Assembly (NCBI RefSeq): GCF_001401155.1 | Contig: NZ_LJRO01000117.1 | Location: 1 to 64,000, forward strand | Length of the DNA stretch: 64,000 bases | Origin: Pseudomonas tremae | Lineage (GTDB): Bacteria > Pseudomonadota > Gammaproteobacteria > Pseudomonadales > Pseudomonadaceae | Direction of reading: 5' to 3' | Shown: piece by piece, positions 54,722 through 64,000 of the stretch | Layout of the letters: every line of letters starts with the position of its first letter | Position numbering within the stretch: the first letter of the stretch is position 1 | Notes under the pieces: model-generated | Databases searched by the model: none | Seen by the model: only the letters and a program-made list of their open reading frames with translations | Told to the model about the DNA's origin: nothing | Position numbers and translations under genes: made by a program

Positions 54722-54762
54722 GGACAAACGGGCTCGTGAACGAGCCCTGTCCTGAAAGCTCG
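54722..54762 (-). terminator. Hairpin after rapA
   Basis: CGGGCTCG and CGAGCCC(T)G arms around TGAA at about 54730-54748, about 50 bases past the rapA stop. Weak T-run on the minus strand. Confidence 0.6.
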
Positions 54763-54797
54763 GCCTTTGTGTCGGCCTGGCGATGGGTTATTAGGCC

Positions 54798-57644
54798 TCA
54801 ACCTGCGACCAGTACCCGAATCGCCTCCAAACGCAGTGCAGCTTTCTCAAGCATGGCCAGGCCCTGTTCACGCTGGGCGCGCAAGGCAACCAGTTCGCTG
54901 TCGCGCACGGTCGGGTTGACCGCTTGCAAGGCTGTCAGACGGGCCAGCTCCTCTTCAGTGTCGGCTGCCAGACGGCGCTGCGCTTCGGCCACACGCTCAG
55001 CGTGTTTCGGTGTGATTTTCTCTTCGCCCGCGTTGATTCTCGGGGTCAGCAGGTCGCGTTGTGCCTGAATGAACTTGTTCGCGCTGGCGCGAGGCACGCT
55101 TTCGAGCTGGTCGTTCAGGGTGTTGAACGACACGCGGCTTGACAGATCATTGCCGTTTGGATCAAGCAGGCAGCGAAGGGCAGCAGGAGGCAGGTAACGG
55201 CCCAACTGCAATGAGCGCGGCGCGACCACTTCGCTGACGTAGATGAGCTCCAGCAGTACGGTGCCCGGCTTGAGCGCCTTGTTCTTGATCAGTGCGACGG
55301 CCGTGTTGCCCATCGAACCGGACAGCACGAGGTCCATGCCACCCTGAACCATCGGGTGCTCCCAGGTGATGAACTGCATGTCCTCGCGGGACAGCGCCTG
55401 GTTGCGATCGTAGGTGATGGTTACACCTTCGTCGTCGCCCAGCGGGAAGCTGGCGTCGAGCATTTTTTCGCTCGGCTTGAGGATCAGGGCGTTTTCCGAA
55501 TGGTCCTCGCTGTCGATGCCGAACGCGTCGAACAGGGTTTCCATGTAGATAGGCAGGCTGAACTGATCGTCCTGGTCGAGAATTGCTTCGACCAGCGCTT
55601 CGCCCTCACCGGCGCCGCCCGAGTTGAGTTCCAACAGGCGGTCGCGGCCGGTGTGCAGCTCGCTCTCGAGACGCTCGCGCTCGGCACGTGCTTCATTGAT
55701 CAGCTTTTGCCATTCGTCATCGTCACCGCTTTCCAGCAGAGGCAGCAGGCGCGAGCCGAACTGGTGCTGCAAGGCGTTGCCGGTTGGGCATGTGTTGAGG
55801 AAGGCGTTGAGCGCTTCGTGATACCACTGGAACAGGCGCGCTTGTGGGCTGGTTTCGAGGAACGGCACGTGCAGTTCAATGGTGTGCTTCTGGCCGATCC
55901 GGTCCAGGCGACCGATGCGCTGCTCAAGCAAATCCGGGTGGGACGGCAGGTCGAACAGAACCAGGTGATGGGAGAACTGGAAGTTGCGGCCTTCACTGCC
56001 GATTTCCGAGCAGATCAGTACCTGAGCGCCGAATTCTTCGTCTGCGAAGTAGGCAGCGGCACGGTCGCGTTCGAGGATGTTCATGCCTTCGTGGAACACC
56101 GTGGCCGGAATACCGGAGCGCACACGCAGCGCGTCTTCCAGATCCATCGCGGTTTCGGCGTGGGCGCAGATGACCAGTACCTTGACGCGCTTGAGCATCT
56201 TCAGGGTATCGATCAGCCAGTCGACGCGCGGGTCAAAACGCCACCAGCGTTCTTCTTCGCTGACCTCCGAATGCGCCTGGAAGCTTACCTCAGGGTAAAG
56301 GTCGGCGTGTTCGCCCACCGGCAACTCCAGGTATTCGACCGGACAGGGCAGTGGGTATTCGTGCAGCTTGCGCTCCGGAAAGCCCTGTACGGCGGCACGC
56401 GTGTTGCGGAACAGCACGCGGCCGGTGCCGTGACGATCAAGCAGCTCGCGAATCAGGCGCGACTTGGCTTCGTCGTCGCCGGCATTGACTGCGGCCAGCA
56501 AGGCATCGCCTTCAGCACCGAGGAAGCCATGAATGGTGGTCTGGGCTTGCGGAGACAATTTGCCCTTGTCGAGCAGTTCCTGGACGGCCTGGGCCACCGG
56601 GCGATAGTTTTCGCTCTCGGCACGGAAGGCTTTCAGGTCGTGGAAACGGTTGGGGTCGAGCAGGCGCAAGCGTGCGAAGTGGCTGTCCTGACCCAGTTGT
56701 TCAGGGGTTGCGGTCAGCAGCAGCACGCCGGCAATGACTTCGGCCAGTTGCTCGACCAGCGAATATTCGCGACTGGCCTTGTCTTCGTGCCAGACCAGGT
56801 GATGCGCTTCGTCGACCACCATAAGGTCCCAGCCAGCCGCGAACAGAGCGTCCTGAGCCTTTTCGTCCTCGACAAGCCACTCCAGCGCAACCAGCGCCAG
56901 TTGGGTGTCTTCGAACGGATTGCCGGCATCGCTTTCCATAAAGCGCTCGGCGTCGAACAATGCAACTTGCAGGTTGAAGCGGCGGCGCATCTCCACCAGC
57001 CATTGATGCTGAAGGTTTTCCGGAACCAGAATCAGCACACGGTTGGCGCGCCCCGACAGCAATTGGCGATGAATGACCAGACCGGCTTCGATGGTCTTGC
57101 CAAGGCCCACTTCGTCGGCCAGCAATACGCGCGGCGCAATGCGGTCGGCGACTTCCCGGGCGATGTGCAACTGGTGCGCGATAGGTTGAGCCCGCACCCC
57201 GCCAAGGCCCCAGAGCGAGGACTGCAACTGGCGGCTGGTGTGCTCGAGTGTGTTGTAACGCAGCGAAAACCAGGACAGCTGGTCGATCTGGCCCGCGAAC
57301 AGACGGTCGGTCGCCAGGCGGAACTGGATGAAGTTCGACAACTGGGTTTCTGGCAGCGTGACCACTTCGTTTTGCGCGTTCAGGCCGTGATAGACCAACA
57401 GGCCATCGACGTCGTCGACTTCGCGAACGGTCATTTTCCAGTTTTCGAAGTGCGTGATCACATCGCCCGGTGAGAAACGCACACGCGTCAACGGTGCATT
57501 ACGCAGTGCGTACTGGCGAGTCTCGCCAGTGGCCGGATAGAGCACGGTCAACAAGCGGCCGTCCTGTGCCAGAACGGTGCCCAAACCCAGCTCGGCTTCG
57601 CTGTCGCTAATCCAGCGTTGCCCCGGTTGATACTGCTGCGCCAT
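54798..57644 (-). CDS. rapA: RNA polymerase-associated ATPase RapA
   Basis: A 948-residue SWI2/SNF2 protein that binds RNA polymerase and recycles it from stalled post-termination complexes. N-terminal Tudor-like domains (1-110) come first, then Walker A GLGKT (180-184), DEAH at 278-281, the SF2 motif [10 protein letters not shown] at about 595-604, and a C-terminal spacer domain. Start chosen at the ATG before [11 protein letters not shown], which gives exactly the family N-terminus; upstream in-frame sequence would add 41 unrelated residues. Confidence 0.96.
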   Translation of the reverse strand: MAQQYQPGQRWISDSEAELGLGTVLAQDGRLLTVLYPATGETRQYALRNAPLTRVRFSPGDVITHFENWKMTVREVDDVDGLLVYHGLNAQNEVVTLPETQLSNFIQFRLATDRLFAGQIDQLSWFSLRYNTLEHTSRQLQSSLWGLGGVRAQPIAHQLHIAREVADRIAPRVLLADEVGLGKTIEAGLVIHRQLLSGRANRVLILVPENLQHQWLVEMRRRFNLQVALFDAERFMESDAGNPFEDTQLALVALEWLVEDEKAQDALFAAGWDLMVVDEAHHLVWHEDKASREYSLVEQLAEVIAGVLLLTATPEQLGQDSHFARLRLLDPNRFHDLKAFRAESENYRPVAQAVQELLDKGKLSPQAQTTIHGFLGAEGDALLAAVNAGDDEAKSRLIRELLDRHGTGRVLFRNTRAAVQGFPERKLHEYPLPCPVEYLELPVGEHADLYPEVSFQAHSEVSEEERWWRFDPRVDWLIDTLKMLKRVKVLVICAHAETAMDLEDALRVRSGIPATVFHEGMNILERDRAAAYFADEEFGAQVLICSEIGSEGRNFQFSHHLVLFDLPSHPDLLEQRIGRLDRIGQKHTIELHVPFLETSPQARLFQWYHEALNAFLNTCPTGNALQHQFGSRLLPLLESGDDDEWQKLINEARAERERLESELHTGRDRLLELNSGGAGEGEALVEAILDQDDQFSLPIYMETLFDAFGIDSEDHSENALILKPSEKMLDASFPLGDDEGVTITYDRNQALSREDMQFITWEHPMVQGGMDLVLSGSMGNTAVALIKNKALKPGTVLLELIYVSEVVAPRSLQLGRYLPPAALRCLLDPNGNDLSSRVSFNTLNDQLESVPRASANKFIQAQRDLLTPRINAGEEKITPKHAERVAEAQRRLAADTEEELARLTALQAVNPTVRDSELVALRAQREQGLAMLEKAALRLEAIRVLVAG

Positions 57645-57875
57645 GCTGCCTGTCTCCCGCTTGAAAAAGCTGACTATGTTAACGGAACGCGCCCCGAAGA
57701 CCAAAGGTGGCGTGAAAAAACCTCGGGTTGTCGGCCGGCCGCTACCTGATTTTAAGTTCCATGACACTTATTTCACTTATGGCAGTCCAAAAAGGCCATA
57801 AATTAATGCAACCTGTTTCATGTCGGTTCAAGTTGCCCTGCGCACGGCCGAAACCCCGATAAGAGGATATAAACC

Positions 57876-58214
57876 ATGCTGCAACCTATGCTTCCGTTAA
57901 GTGTGGTGCCCGTGACATCACAGCTGGACCCGGCCAAGCGCATGCCGGACATCCCGCCTGTCGCGCCGGTACAGGAGAGTTCCAACGAGACCTCCATCGA
58001 CCTGCACAATGAAGATACTGAACGCAGTGCATTGCTGTTGCGTGAAGAGCAGCAGCGTCAGCAACAGCAGCACGGTCGCAGTCATGAAGAACCTGAGGCT
58101 TATGAAGGGCTTGTGGTTCCTGGCGATTCGCTGAATGCCGACAACACCGTGCCTGTCGTACCGCTCATCGATGACGAGCCACGCCAGGGCATATGGGTCG
58201 ATATTCAGGTCTGA
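57876..58214 (+). CDS. Conserved small Pseudomonas protein
   Basis: A 112-residue soluble protein with a Pro/Val-rich first third, a Gln-rich coiled segment (LLREEQQRQQQQHGRSHEEP) at about 54-73 and an acidic-hydrophobic tail ending in GIWVDIQV. GAGG precedes the ATG. Found next to rapA in other pseudomonads. Function unknown. Confidence 0.7.
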   Translation: MLQPMLPLSVVPVTSQLDPAKRMPDIPPVAPVQESSNETSIDLHNEDTERSALLLREEQQRQQQQHGRSHEEPEAYEGLVVPGDSLNADNTVPVVPLIDDEPRQGIWVDIQV

Positions 58215-58301
58215 TCGCGATAATCGCCGGATCTGCGCTGGTCATGCCCGATGCGATTAAGCATTATTGGTGCTGATTCCCGTGTTCGAGAGCGGCAAAC
58301 C

Positions 58302-58457
58302 ATGAACGACGATGAAAAACTGATCGACTTGGGTACCGAGCGCGCCAAGCGCGTTCACGATCTCAACGACAAGCGCCTCAACGAAGTGCGCAACGCCTTC
58401 GAGCAGGCGATGCCGTTGAGCAGCAAGAAACCCAAGAAAAAGCCCAAAAAGCGCTGA
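58302..58457 (+). CDS. Small conserved basic protein
   Basis: A 51-residue protein: a charged helix (KLIDLGTERAKRVHDLNDKR) and a Lys-rich tail (KKPKKKPKKR). The ATG at 58302 follows a GAGAGCGG stretch. A strong UUCG terminator ends the transcript at 58650. Function unknown; DNA or RNA binding is possible given the tail. Confidence 0.68.
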   Translation: MNDDEKLIDLGTERAKRVHDLNDKRLNEVRNAFEQAMPLSSKKPKKKPKKR

Positions 58458-58625
58458 CCCCGTCTATGTCCTTTTTTATCTGATCCGTGCTCTGGTCTCG
58501 CCTGACAGGCGAACAACTGACCTGGGTCAACTCGCCTCTGCACATTCCGGTTTACTCTCAGTCCATCGAAAACAACGTCGGCGACCACGCAGGCGTCGGC
58601 AAGCAATGGGCACGCAAGGCACTTG

Positions 58626-58650
58626 GGGCGACTTCGGTCGCCCTTTTTTT
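58626..58650 (+). terminator. UUCG-tetraloop terminator
   Basis: GGGCGAC (58626-58632), loop TTCG, GTCGCCC (58637-58643) and seven T's. One of the best intrinsic terminators in the window; it ends the transcript of the small protein genes. Confidence 0.92.
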
Positions 58651-58689
58651 CGTCTGTGTGCCGGAAGCCTCGTTGATTTCCGGATACCG

Positions 58690-60306
58690 TCAGCTCAGAA
58701 CTTTGGCGCCTGCATTGGCCTGGTCATAGGCTCTCGCTTCTTGCGCCGTCTTGATGTCGCGGTTGTAGCTCGGCGTCCATTCGGTCGTAGATGATTTCTG
58801 AGTGAAGCTGACATTGCTGCCGATGTCCTTAAAGTGCGCATCGCCATAGTCATCCAGCACGCCGCGATTACTTGCCTTGTGAGAAACATCGACGCCGTTG
58901 CTGAAATAGTTGGCCTGCGACAGGATGGTCGCGTTCCCGGTTGCAGTGAAACCGAGGTGGAATTTGTCGATCGAGTTGTTGAATACGTCAAATTCCCCCT
59001 GACGAAACAGACCGGGTCCGCGAACATCAAGGTTGCTGAAAACGTTGTCGGCGATGGTCATTCGCGGGTAACCCTTGTACTCGGCCTTGGCAGCTGCCGA
59101 GTCGTCTGGCTGGCCGAAAATCGCGCCATACTCGTTGTTCTGGAATTTCGAATTGGTCAGGGTGACGTTATCTGCCTTGCCGCCAACGTACAGCAGTTTG
59201 TCCAACCCTTTGGGGTTCTGATCCTTGGTGCCGGTGTAGGTGTTGTGGTCGATCCAGTATTTCTGGCCACTGCTGATGAACATTTGCATGTCGCCGTTTT
59301 CACGGTAACGGCTGTCATGGGTGAAGTTCAGGTTCTGAAAAATGTCATTGCCTGCGTTCTTGCCACTGGCCAGATAGATGTTATGCAGGCCGTTGCCCTT
59401 GTCGGTGCCCAGCAGGGTTTTATTGGCACCGAAGTTGATGGTTACTTTGCTGTCGGCGGTCAGGTTGGCGCCGAGGCGAATAGTGCGGGCGGTGTCGTCT
59501 TCCATATTCTTCTTGAGGTCCGCCACGGTATTGACGGTGACGACTTCGCCATTGTTGCCGCCGGTGGTGTTTGCTTCCTTGGCGAAACCGAGCATGCCCG
59601 ACATATCCGCTCCAGGGCCATGAGCGGCAGAGGTTGCGGGCCTTGCCAGCTTTTCTGCCGCGTCAGGTCTGTCGACGGCAGACATTGACGTTTTCAGCTG
59701 TGCGGGTGCCGTGGCTGACGTCTCCGACGCATCAGGCGTGTCCTGCGTTTTATCAGCAGCCTTGAGTTGCCTATTCGACGTATCAGAAGGCGCCCCTGCG
59801 GTTTTTTCAGGCAGCTTCGCAGTTTTGTCCGCTGTTGGGTCTGTTGGGTCTGTTGGGTCGTTCTGCACCACGAAAGGCTTTTCTGTTTTGCCCTGGGCAG
59901 ATGAGGGTGATGCGGGGGCCGTTGTCGAAGGCGACGATGACGGTTGGGAAGCGTTTGATGCCTGTTCGCCTCGTGACTGCGCAGGCGAATGCGTCGAGCC
60001 GTCTTGTGGATGTGCCGACGATTTTGGAAACAGGTCTTTGAGAATGTTGCGAATGGCTTCGACGAGCTTGTTCAGTAACAGGCCAGTGGCGCTTTCTGGC
60101 GTGTTTGAAGAGGCCGGTCTAGCGCGAGAGCTGGCTGTATCAAGTGGTGACTGCAACGCCGTTGCACGTTGCGGCGGGCTGAAATCGACTTGATTGCCAG
60201 TATGGCCGGGCTTCAGATCGGCTGGCGGGTGAGCGCCGGTCTCTGGAGTGATGCTTTGGTTCGACAGTCCGGAGACGGGATAGTAGTTTCTGTTGATCAT
60301 ATTCAT
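58690..60306 (-). CDS. hopAK1: Type III helper protein HopAK1: harpin with pectate-lyase-like domain
   Basis: A 538-residue protein with no cysteine, as usual for harpins. The N-terminal half (1-235) is rich in Ser, Thr, Ala and Pro, with one amphipathic helix (GLLLNKLVEAIRNILKDLF, about 75-93). The C-terminal half (about 236-538) is a pectate-lyase-like parallel beta-helix (WIDHNTYTGTKDQN, LTNSKFQNNEYGAI, YPRMTIADNVFSN). This resembles HrpW and HopAK1 of P. syringae, which are secreted by the type III system and thought to aid translocation through the plant cell wall. An hrp box lies 66 bases upstream. It stands outside the hrp island, between rapA and phaJ. A second possible start is the ATG at 60300. 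Confidence 0.9.
   Translation of the reverse strand: MNMINRNYYPVSGLSNQSITPETGAHPPADLKPGHTGNQVDFSPPQRATALQSPLDTASSRARPASSNTPESATGLLLNKLVEAIRNILKDLFPKSSAHPQDGSTHSPAQSRGEQASNASQPSSSPSTTAPASPSSAQGKTEKPFVVQNDPTDPTDPTADKTAKLPEKTAGAPSDTSNRQLKAADKTQDTPDASETSATAPAQLKTSMSAVDRPDAAEKLARPATSAAHGPGADMSGMLGFAKEANTTGGNNGEVVTVNTVADLKKNMEDDTARTIRLGANLTADSKVTINFGANKTLLGTDKGNGLHNIYLASGKNAGNDIFQNLNFTHDSRYRENGDMQMFISSGQKYWIDHNTYTGTKDQNPKGLDKLLYVGGKADNVTLTNSKFQNNEYGAIFGQPDDSAAAKAEYKGYPRMTIADNVFSNLDVRGPGLFRQGEFDVFNNSIDKFHLGFTATGNATILSQANYFSNGVDVSHKASNRGVLDDYGDAHFKDIGSNVSFTQKSSTTEWTPSYNRDIKTAQEARAYDQANAGAKVLS
59832..59858. repeat. Three tandem 9-bp units inside hopAK1
   Basis: ctgttgggt occurs three times in a row (59832-59840, 59841-59849, 59850-59858), encoding DPT repeats in the linker at about residues 150-158. 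In frame, so copy changes would alter linker length without frameshift. Confidence 0.9.
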
Positions 60307-60371
60307 GACTGGTTTCCCGCCTGTGGGAATAAAAATTCTTGATCCCGGCTAACAAAGTAGTACTCGTTGCC

Positions 60372-60399
60372 TGAGTGGAAGACACAGGAAAAGAGTTCC
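60372..60399 (-). promoter_or_regulatory. hrp box (HrpL promoter) of hopAK1
   Basis: The minus strand reads GGAACT, 15 bases, then CCACTCA. The consensus is GGAACC-N15/16-CCACNNA, so one position differs. It ends 66 bases before the hopAK1 start codon. Confidence 0.85.
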
Positions 60400-60479
60400 G
60401 GCTGGATCATGAGTTTTGGTATTCAGGCGAAAAGCTAGCCTTGGGCGCGTGCCATCCGGACACGCGCACGCGTTCAGTA

Positions 60480-60950
60480 TCAGCCGAACGTGATCTCTGG
60501 CAGCACGGTCAGGTCGACAGTCTGCTGTTTGCGAGGGGCGAGGATTTCAGCTTCGCCGTCTACTACCAACTCGTCGTTCTGATTGAAAACACGGGTGGCG
60601 ATACGAACGCGGAATTTAGGCAGTTTTTCCAGAATTTCCAGGCGCACAGTCAGGGTGTCGCCCAGCTTCACTGGTTTCTGGAAGGTCATCTGCTGACCGA
60701 TATAAATGGTGCCGGGGCCAGGCAGCTCGCACGCAACCGCTGCGCTGATCAGCGCACCACTGAACATGCCGTGGGCGATACGCTCCTTGAACATGGTCTT
60801 GGATGCGTATTCGGCGTCCAGATGAACCGGGTTGTGGTCACCGGACATGGCGGCGAACAACTGGATGTCACGCTCTTCCACCTTCTTGCTGTAGCTGGCG
60901 GTCTGACCGACTTCAAGGGCTTCGTATGGCGTGTTGGTGACTTGAGTCAT
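60480..60950 (-). CDS. phaJ: (R)-specific enoyl-CoA hydratase, MaoC-like
   Basis: A 156-residue single hot-dog-fold hydratase. The catalytic dyad is in SGDHNPVHLD (Asp and His), with AHGMFSGALIS as the substrate tunnel helix. It hydrates enoyl-CoA from beta-oxidation to (R)-3-hydroxyacyl-CoA, the monomer for medium-chain polyhydroxyalkanoate. Length equals PhaJ1 of P. aeruginosa, which also lies beside fadD2 and fadD1. It is divergent from fadD2. Confidence 0.9.
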   Translation of the reverse strand: MTQVTNTPYEALEVGQTASYSKKVEERDIQLFAAMSGDHNPVHLDAEYASKTMFKERIAHGMFSGALISAAVACELPGPGTIYIGQQMTFQKPVKLGDTLTVRLEILEKLPKFRVRIATRVFNQNDELVVDGEAEILAPRKQQTVDLTVLPEITFG

Positions 60951-61353
60951 GTGGCTGTCCTGACAATGAAAAAGAATTGAAACTGGCCGGTTGATTCGAC
61001 CTGCGTAGCCGCGCCCTTGGGTCGCGTCTTTGATAGACCGTGTTTTGTAACACTTGATGACTCACTACTGCCAATACACCGGCAAGATCAGTCAGACGTT
61101 TGCCGACACTCATCGGATCACATCCGCCGTGAATAATAAGCCACGGGCTGATAAACAGGGCGCTCGAAGCGTTGAAGTGTTACGGGGCGATGGTGACTGC
61201 CGGGCGTCCGCCCGCCAGTGTATAGCGAGCGGCTGATCGCAGCCTGAACAGCGACGAGATTCATGCTGCTGATACCACGCGGATGGCGATTTGCCTGATG
61301 CGTTTTAACTGCTAACGTCGGGCCAGGCCTATGCAGGGAAGAGGATAAAAATA
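60951..61353. other. phaJ / fadD2 divergent promoter region
   Basis: 403 bases without a supported gene. A short plus-strand frame at 61054-61236 has no ribosome site. I saw no PsrA-type GAAAC..GTTTC operator. The fadD2 ribosome site is gaagagg at about 61336-61342. Confidence 0.5.
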
Positions 61354-63042
61354 ATGAATGCTGATTTCTGGACCGACAAACGGCCCGCTGGCGTCTATGC
61401 CGATGTGGATCTTCGAGCCTATCAATCGGTCATCGATGTTTTTGAGCGCAGCTGCCGCAAGTTTGCGGATCGCCCCGCGTTCAGCAACATGGGCGTAACC
61501 CTGACGTACGCTGAGCTGGATCGGCATTCCGCAGCATTTGCCGGGTATCTTCAACAGCATACGCAGTTGCTGCCTGGCGACCGCATTGCGGTGCAGATGC
61601 CCAACCTTCTGCAATACCCTATCGCAGTCTTCGGGGCCATGCGTGCCGGCCTGATAGTGGTCAACACCAACCCCCTGTACACCGCGCGCGAGATGCGCCA
61701 TCAGTTCCAGGACTCGGGCGCCAGGGCGCTGGTGTACCTCAACCTGTTCGGCAAGCTGGTGCAGGAAGTGCTTCCTGACACGGCTATCGAATACCTGATC
61801 GAAGTCAAAATGGGTGACATGCAGTCGGCGGCCAAAGGGTGGCTGGTCAACACCATCGTCGACAAGGTCAAGAAGCTCGTGCCCGACTATCAGTTGCCCC
61901 AGGCGGTCGGCTTCAAACGCGCCTTGCGCCTCGGACGCAATAGCGCGATCAATGTCGTCCCGCAGGGGCTGGACGATGTTGCCGTGCTGCAATACACCGG
62001 TGGCACTACGGGGCTGGCCAAGGGCGCGATGCTCACCCACGGCAATCTGGTCGCCAACATGCAGCAGGTGTATGCCTGCATGCGCCAGCAACTTCCCGAG
62101 GGCGGTCCGGCGTTTGAAGAGGGCTGCGAAGTGATGATCGCGCCGTTGCCGCTGTATCACATCTACGCATTTACAGCGCACTGCATGTGCATGACGCTCA
62201 GCGGCAACCACAACATCCTGATCACCAACCCTCGTGATATCAGCGCCTTCATCAAAGAACTGGGGAAGTGGAAATTCACCGCGATGGTGGGCCTCAATAC
62301 CCTGTTCGTGGCGCTCATGAACCACCCGGCATTCAGCAAGCTGGATTTCTCGACGCTGAAAAGCACCAATTCCGGTGGCACGGCACTGGTCAAAACGACT
62401 GCCGAGCGCTGGGCACAGATTACCGGCTGCACGATTGTCGAGGGTTACGGCCTGACCGAGACGTCTCCGGTCGCCAGCGCCAACCCGTATGGCTCACTCG
62501 CGCGCCTGGGCACGGTCGGTATTCCGGTGCCGGGCACCGCCATGAAGATCATTGACGATGAGGGCGCCGAGCTGCCATTCGGCGAACGCGGCGAGTTGTG
62601 CATCAAGGGGCCGCAGGTGATGAAAGGCTACTGGAACCGACCGGACGCCACTGCCGAATGCCTGGACGCCGATGGCTGGTTCAAGACCGGTGACATTGCA
62701 GTTATCGCAGCCGACGGGTTTGTCAGCATCGTCGATCGCAAGAAGGACATGATCATCGTGTCGGGTTTCAACGTCTATCCCAACGAAATCGAAGACGTGG
62801 TCATGACTCACCCGAAAGTCGCCAGTTGTGCGTGCATCGGTGTGCCGGACGAGCGCTCCGGAGAGGCGGTGAAGCTGTTTGTAGTGCCGCTGGACGGGGG
62901 AGTGAGTGTCGAAGAACTCAAGACCTTCTGCAAAGAGAACTTCACGGCGTACAAGGTCCCCAGGCAAATCGTCATGCGTGACTCTTTGCCCATGACGCCG
63001 GTAGGCAAGATACTGCGAAGGGCGCTCAGAGATCTCGCTTGA
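61354..63042 (+). CDS. fadD2: Long-chain fatty acyl-CoA ligase FadD2
   Basis: A 562-residue adenylate-forming enzyme that activates fatty acids with ATP and CoA at the inner membrane. The P-loop YTGGTTGLAKGAM is at about 213-226, the A5 motif GYGLTETSP and the A8 region DRKKDMIIVSGFNVYPNEIE are intact, and the catalytic Lys lies near the C-terminus (MTPVGKILRRALR). Followed 366 bases later by a paralog in the same direction. Confidence 0.95.
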   Translation: MNADFWTDKRPAGVYADVDLRAYQSVIDVFERSCRKFADRPAFSNMGVTLTYAELDRHSAAFAGYLQQHTQLLPGDRIAVQMPNLLQYPIAVFGAMRAGLIVVNTNPLYTAREMRHQFQDSGARALVYLNLFGKLVQEVLPDTAIEYLIEVKMGDMQSAAKGWLVNTIVDKVKKLVPDYQLPQAVGFKRALRLGRNSAINVVPQGLDDVAVLQYTGGTTGLAKGAMLTHGNLVANMQQVYACMRQQLPEGGPAFEEGCEVMIAPLPLYHIYAFTAHCMCMTLSGNHNILITNPRDISAFIKELGKWKFTAMVGLNTLFVALMNHPAFSKLDFSTLKSTNSGGTALVKTTAERWAQITGCTIVEGYGLTETSPVASANPYGSLARLGTVGIPVPGTAMKIIDDEGAELPFGERGELCIKGPQVMKGYWNRPDATAECLDADGWFKTGDIAVIAADGFVSIVDRKKDMIIVSGFNVYPNEIEDVVMTHPKVASCACIGVPDERSGEAVKLFVVPLDGGVSVEELKTFCKENFTAYKVPRQIVMRDSLPMTPVGKILRRALRDLA

Positions 63043-63408
63043 TCGTAGGAATCGTCCTTATTCTGAAGGTGTTTATACCCTCCGACGCGACGTCAGAGTG
63101 TCGACAGGCACGGGGCAGCGCCTCGCAAATGGCATGAGCAAGGCGCTAAACCCTCTGCTCCGGGGGTTTCCACTCAATCAGTCATCGCAGGCTAAACGCC
63201 TCTAAAGTGACTGGATTTTATTTTCTGGTCTTTTTAGTGACTGTCAGGCCCTTTATTGCATCTAGGCGGCCTTTTACAAAGCTGCTACTCTCGGCGCGCT
63301 TTTTGATCAGTCATAAAGCGCAAAAGCGTCTACTGGATTAGCCCAGACACAAGAAAATCATCGCTCGAAGCGGTGTGTAGAATTCGCGATCGCTACGGAG
63401 CTGGCTGA
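63043..63408. other. Gap between fadD2 and fadD1
   Basis: 366 bases without a gene, large enough for a separate fadD1 promoter. A T-rich patch lies near 63200-63260 (ttttattttctggtctttttagtg). No clear intrinsic terminator for fadD2 was found. Confidence 0.5.
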
Positions 63409-64000
63409 ATGATTGAAAACTTCTGGAAGGATAAGTACCCGTCCGGCATTCCTGCCGATATCAACCCCGACGAGTACCCCAACGTCCAGGCGGTTCTGAA
63501 ACAGTCCTGCCAGCGTTTCGCTGACAAACCGGCATTCAGCAATCTGGGCAAGACGATCACGTACGGCGAGCTGTACGAGCTGTCCGGTGCGTTTGCCGCC
63601 TGGATCCAGCAGCACACCGATCTGCAGCCGGGCGACCGTATCGCCGTGCAGTTGCCCAACGTGCTGCAATACCCGATCGCCGTCTTCGGTGCCATTCGCG
63701 CCGGCCTGATCGTGGTCAATACCAACCCGCTGTACACCGCGCGGGAAATGGAACACCAGTTCAATGATTCCGGGGCCAAGGCGCTGGTGTGCCTGGCAAA
63801 CATGGCGCATCTGGCCGAAAAGGTCGTGCCCAAGACTCATATACAGCAGGTCATCGTCACTGAAGTGGCCGATATGTTGTCGCCGCTCAAAAGGCTGGTG
63901 ATCAACAGCGTTATCAAATATGTGAAGAAAATGGTCCCGGCCTATCACCTGCCGCACGCCATCAGGTTCAACGAAGTGCTCGGCAAAGGCCGAGGTCAGC
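63409..64000 (+). CDS. fadD1: Long-chain fatty acyl-CoA ligase FadD1, N-terminal part
   Basis: About 197 residues are visible before the window ends, so the gene is partial. It starts MIENFWKDKYPSGIPADINP after GGAG at 63397. The visible part is closely similar to FadD2 (FADKPAFSNLGKTITYGEL, NVLQYPIAVFGAIRAGLIVV), so the two genes are tandem paralogs, as in P. aeruginosa. The P-loop would lie just past the window end. Confidence 0.93.
   Translation, partial: MIENFWKDKYPSGIPADINPDEYPNVQAVLKQSCQRFADKPAFSNLGKTITYGELYELSGAFAAWIQQHTDLQPGDRIAVQLPNVLQYPIAVFGAIRAGLIVVNTNPLYTAREMEHQFNDSGAKALVCLANMAHLAEKVVPKTHIQQVIVTEVADMLSPLKRLVINSVIKYVKKMVPAYHLPHAIRFNEVLGKGRGQ

Noticed and set aside
55356..57473. 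A 705-codon plus-strand open frame opposite rapA
   Set aside because: It is the antisense shadow of rapA, whose motifs and length are exact. The antisense product has no recognisable domain or ribosome site and mirrors high-G+C third positions.
1..64000. tRNA, rRNA, insertion sequence or integrase genes
   Set aside because: None could be recognised in any gap; all large frames belong to known families or are shadows.

Overview
The window is a chromosomal segment of a fluorescent Pseudomonas, almost certainly of the Pseudomonas syringae group. Gene content and order follow several blocks known from Pseudomonas aeruginosa: bfr-bfd-rnt-pyrC-motY-argG, nth-rnfB-metG, aotJQMOP, quiP to dinG to pdxH, braCDEFG, and rapA-phaJ-fadD2-fadD1. 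The plant-pathogen signature is a cysteine-free harpin/pectate-lyase helper protein of the HopAK1 type, preceded by an hrp box. It sits among housekeeping genes, not in a pathogenicity island. No rRNA, tRNA, CRISPR array or insertion sequence was found.

Layout. 0.1-5.4 kb: iron storage (bfr, bfd with a Fur-like site), RNase T, dihydroorotase, motY with a close match to a FliA promoter, and argG. 5.4-8.3 kb: an accessory stretch with a two-HTH protein of unknown function, a 1.27 kb A+T-rich desert and an orphan BvgA-like response regulator. Upstream of the regulator lie two pairs of 22-bp-phased TAGGA/TTTCCT repeats, the best unexplained regulatory structure in the window. 8.4-15.2 kb: nth, a free-standing rnfB-like gene, metG, apbC/mrp, a cold-shock gene, dcd and a tiny Pro-rich double-glycine peptide. 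15.3-26.0 kb: a four-gene DNA repair set (metallophosphoesterase, Lhr-like helicase, ATP-dependent ligase, SNM1-like nuclease) split in two by the arginine/ornithine transporter operon aotJQMOP.

26.3-34.5 kb: the AHL/penicillin-type acylase QuiP, a His-rich SEC-C protein, and a small SOS/phage-like module. The module holds a self-cleaving S24 repressor, a LexA-boxed DUF1654 protein and a holin-like membrane protein; a 13-bp operator-like sequence occurs in front of both the repressor and the holin-like gene. Small conserved proteins and a secreted collagen-like protein follow. 34.6-43.6 kb: a nucleoside uptake pair with a LacI/PurR-type palindrome, a CopD-like protein, dinG, a serine esterase, an OmpA-family lipoprotein with a Lys/Ala-rich tail, pdxH and a glycine-zipper lipoprotein. 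43.8-52.1 kb: a COG2509 flavoprotein, a lipoprotein, the branched-chain amino acid transporter braCDEFG and a DUF2288 protein. 52.2-64.0 kb: an MHYT-GGDEF-EAL enzyme, rapA, two small proteins, hopAK1, phaJ and two tandem fatty acyl-CoA ligases; the second is cut by the window end.

Palindromic repeats of at least three kinds sit in the intergenic spaces near 1-80, 18.5-18.7, 26.17-26.3, 42.15, 43.6-43.8 and 46.3-46.4 kb. Family assignments rest on reading the protein sequences; no database search was possible.
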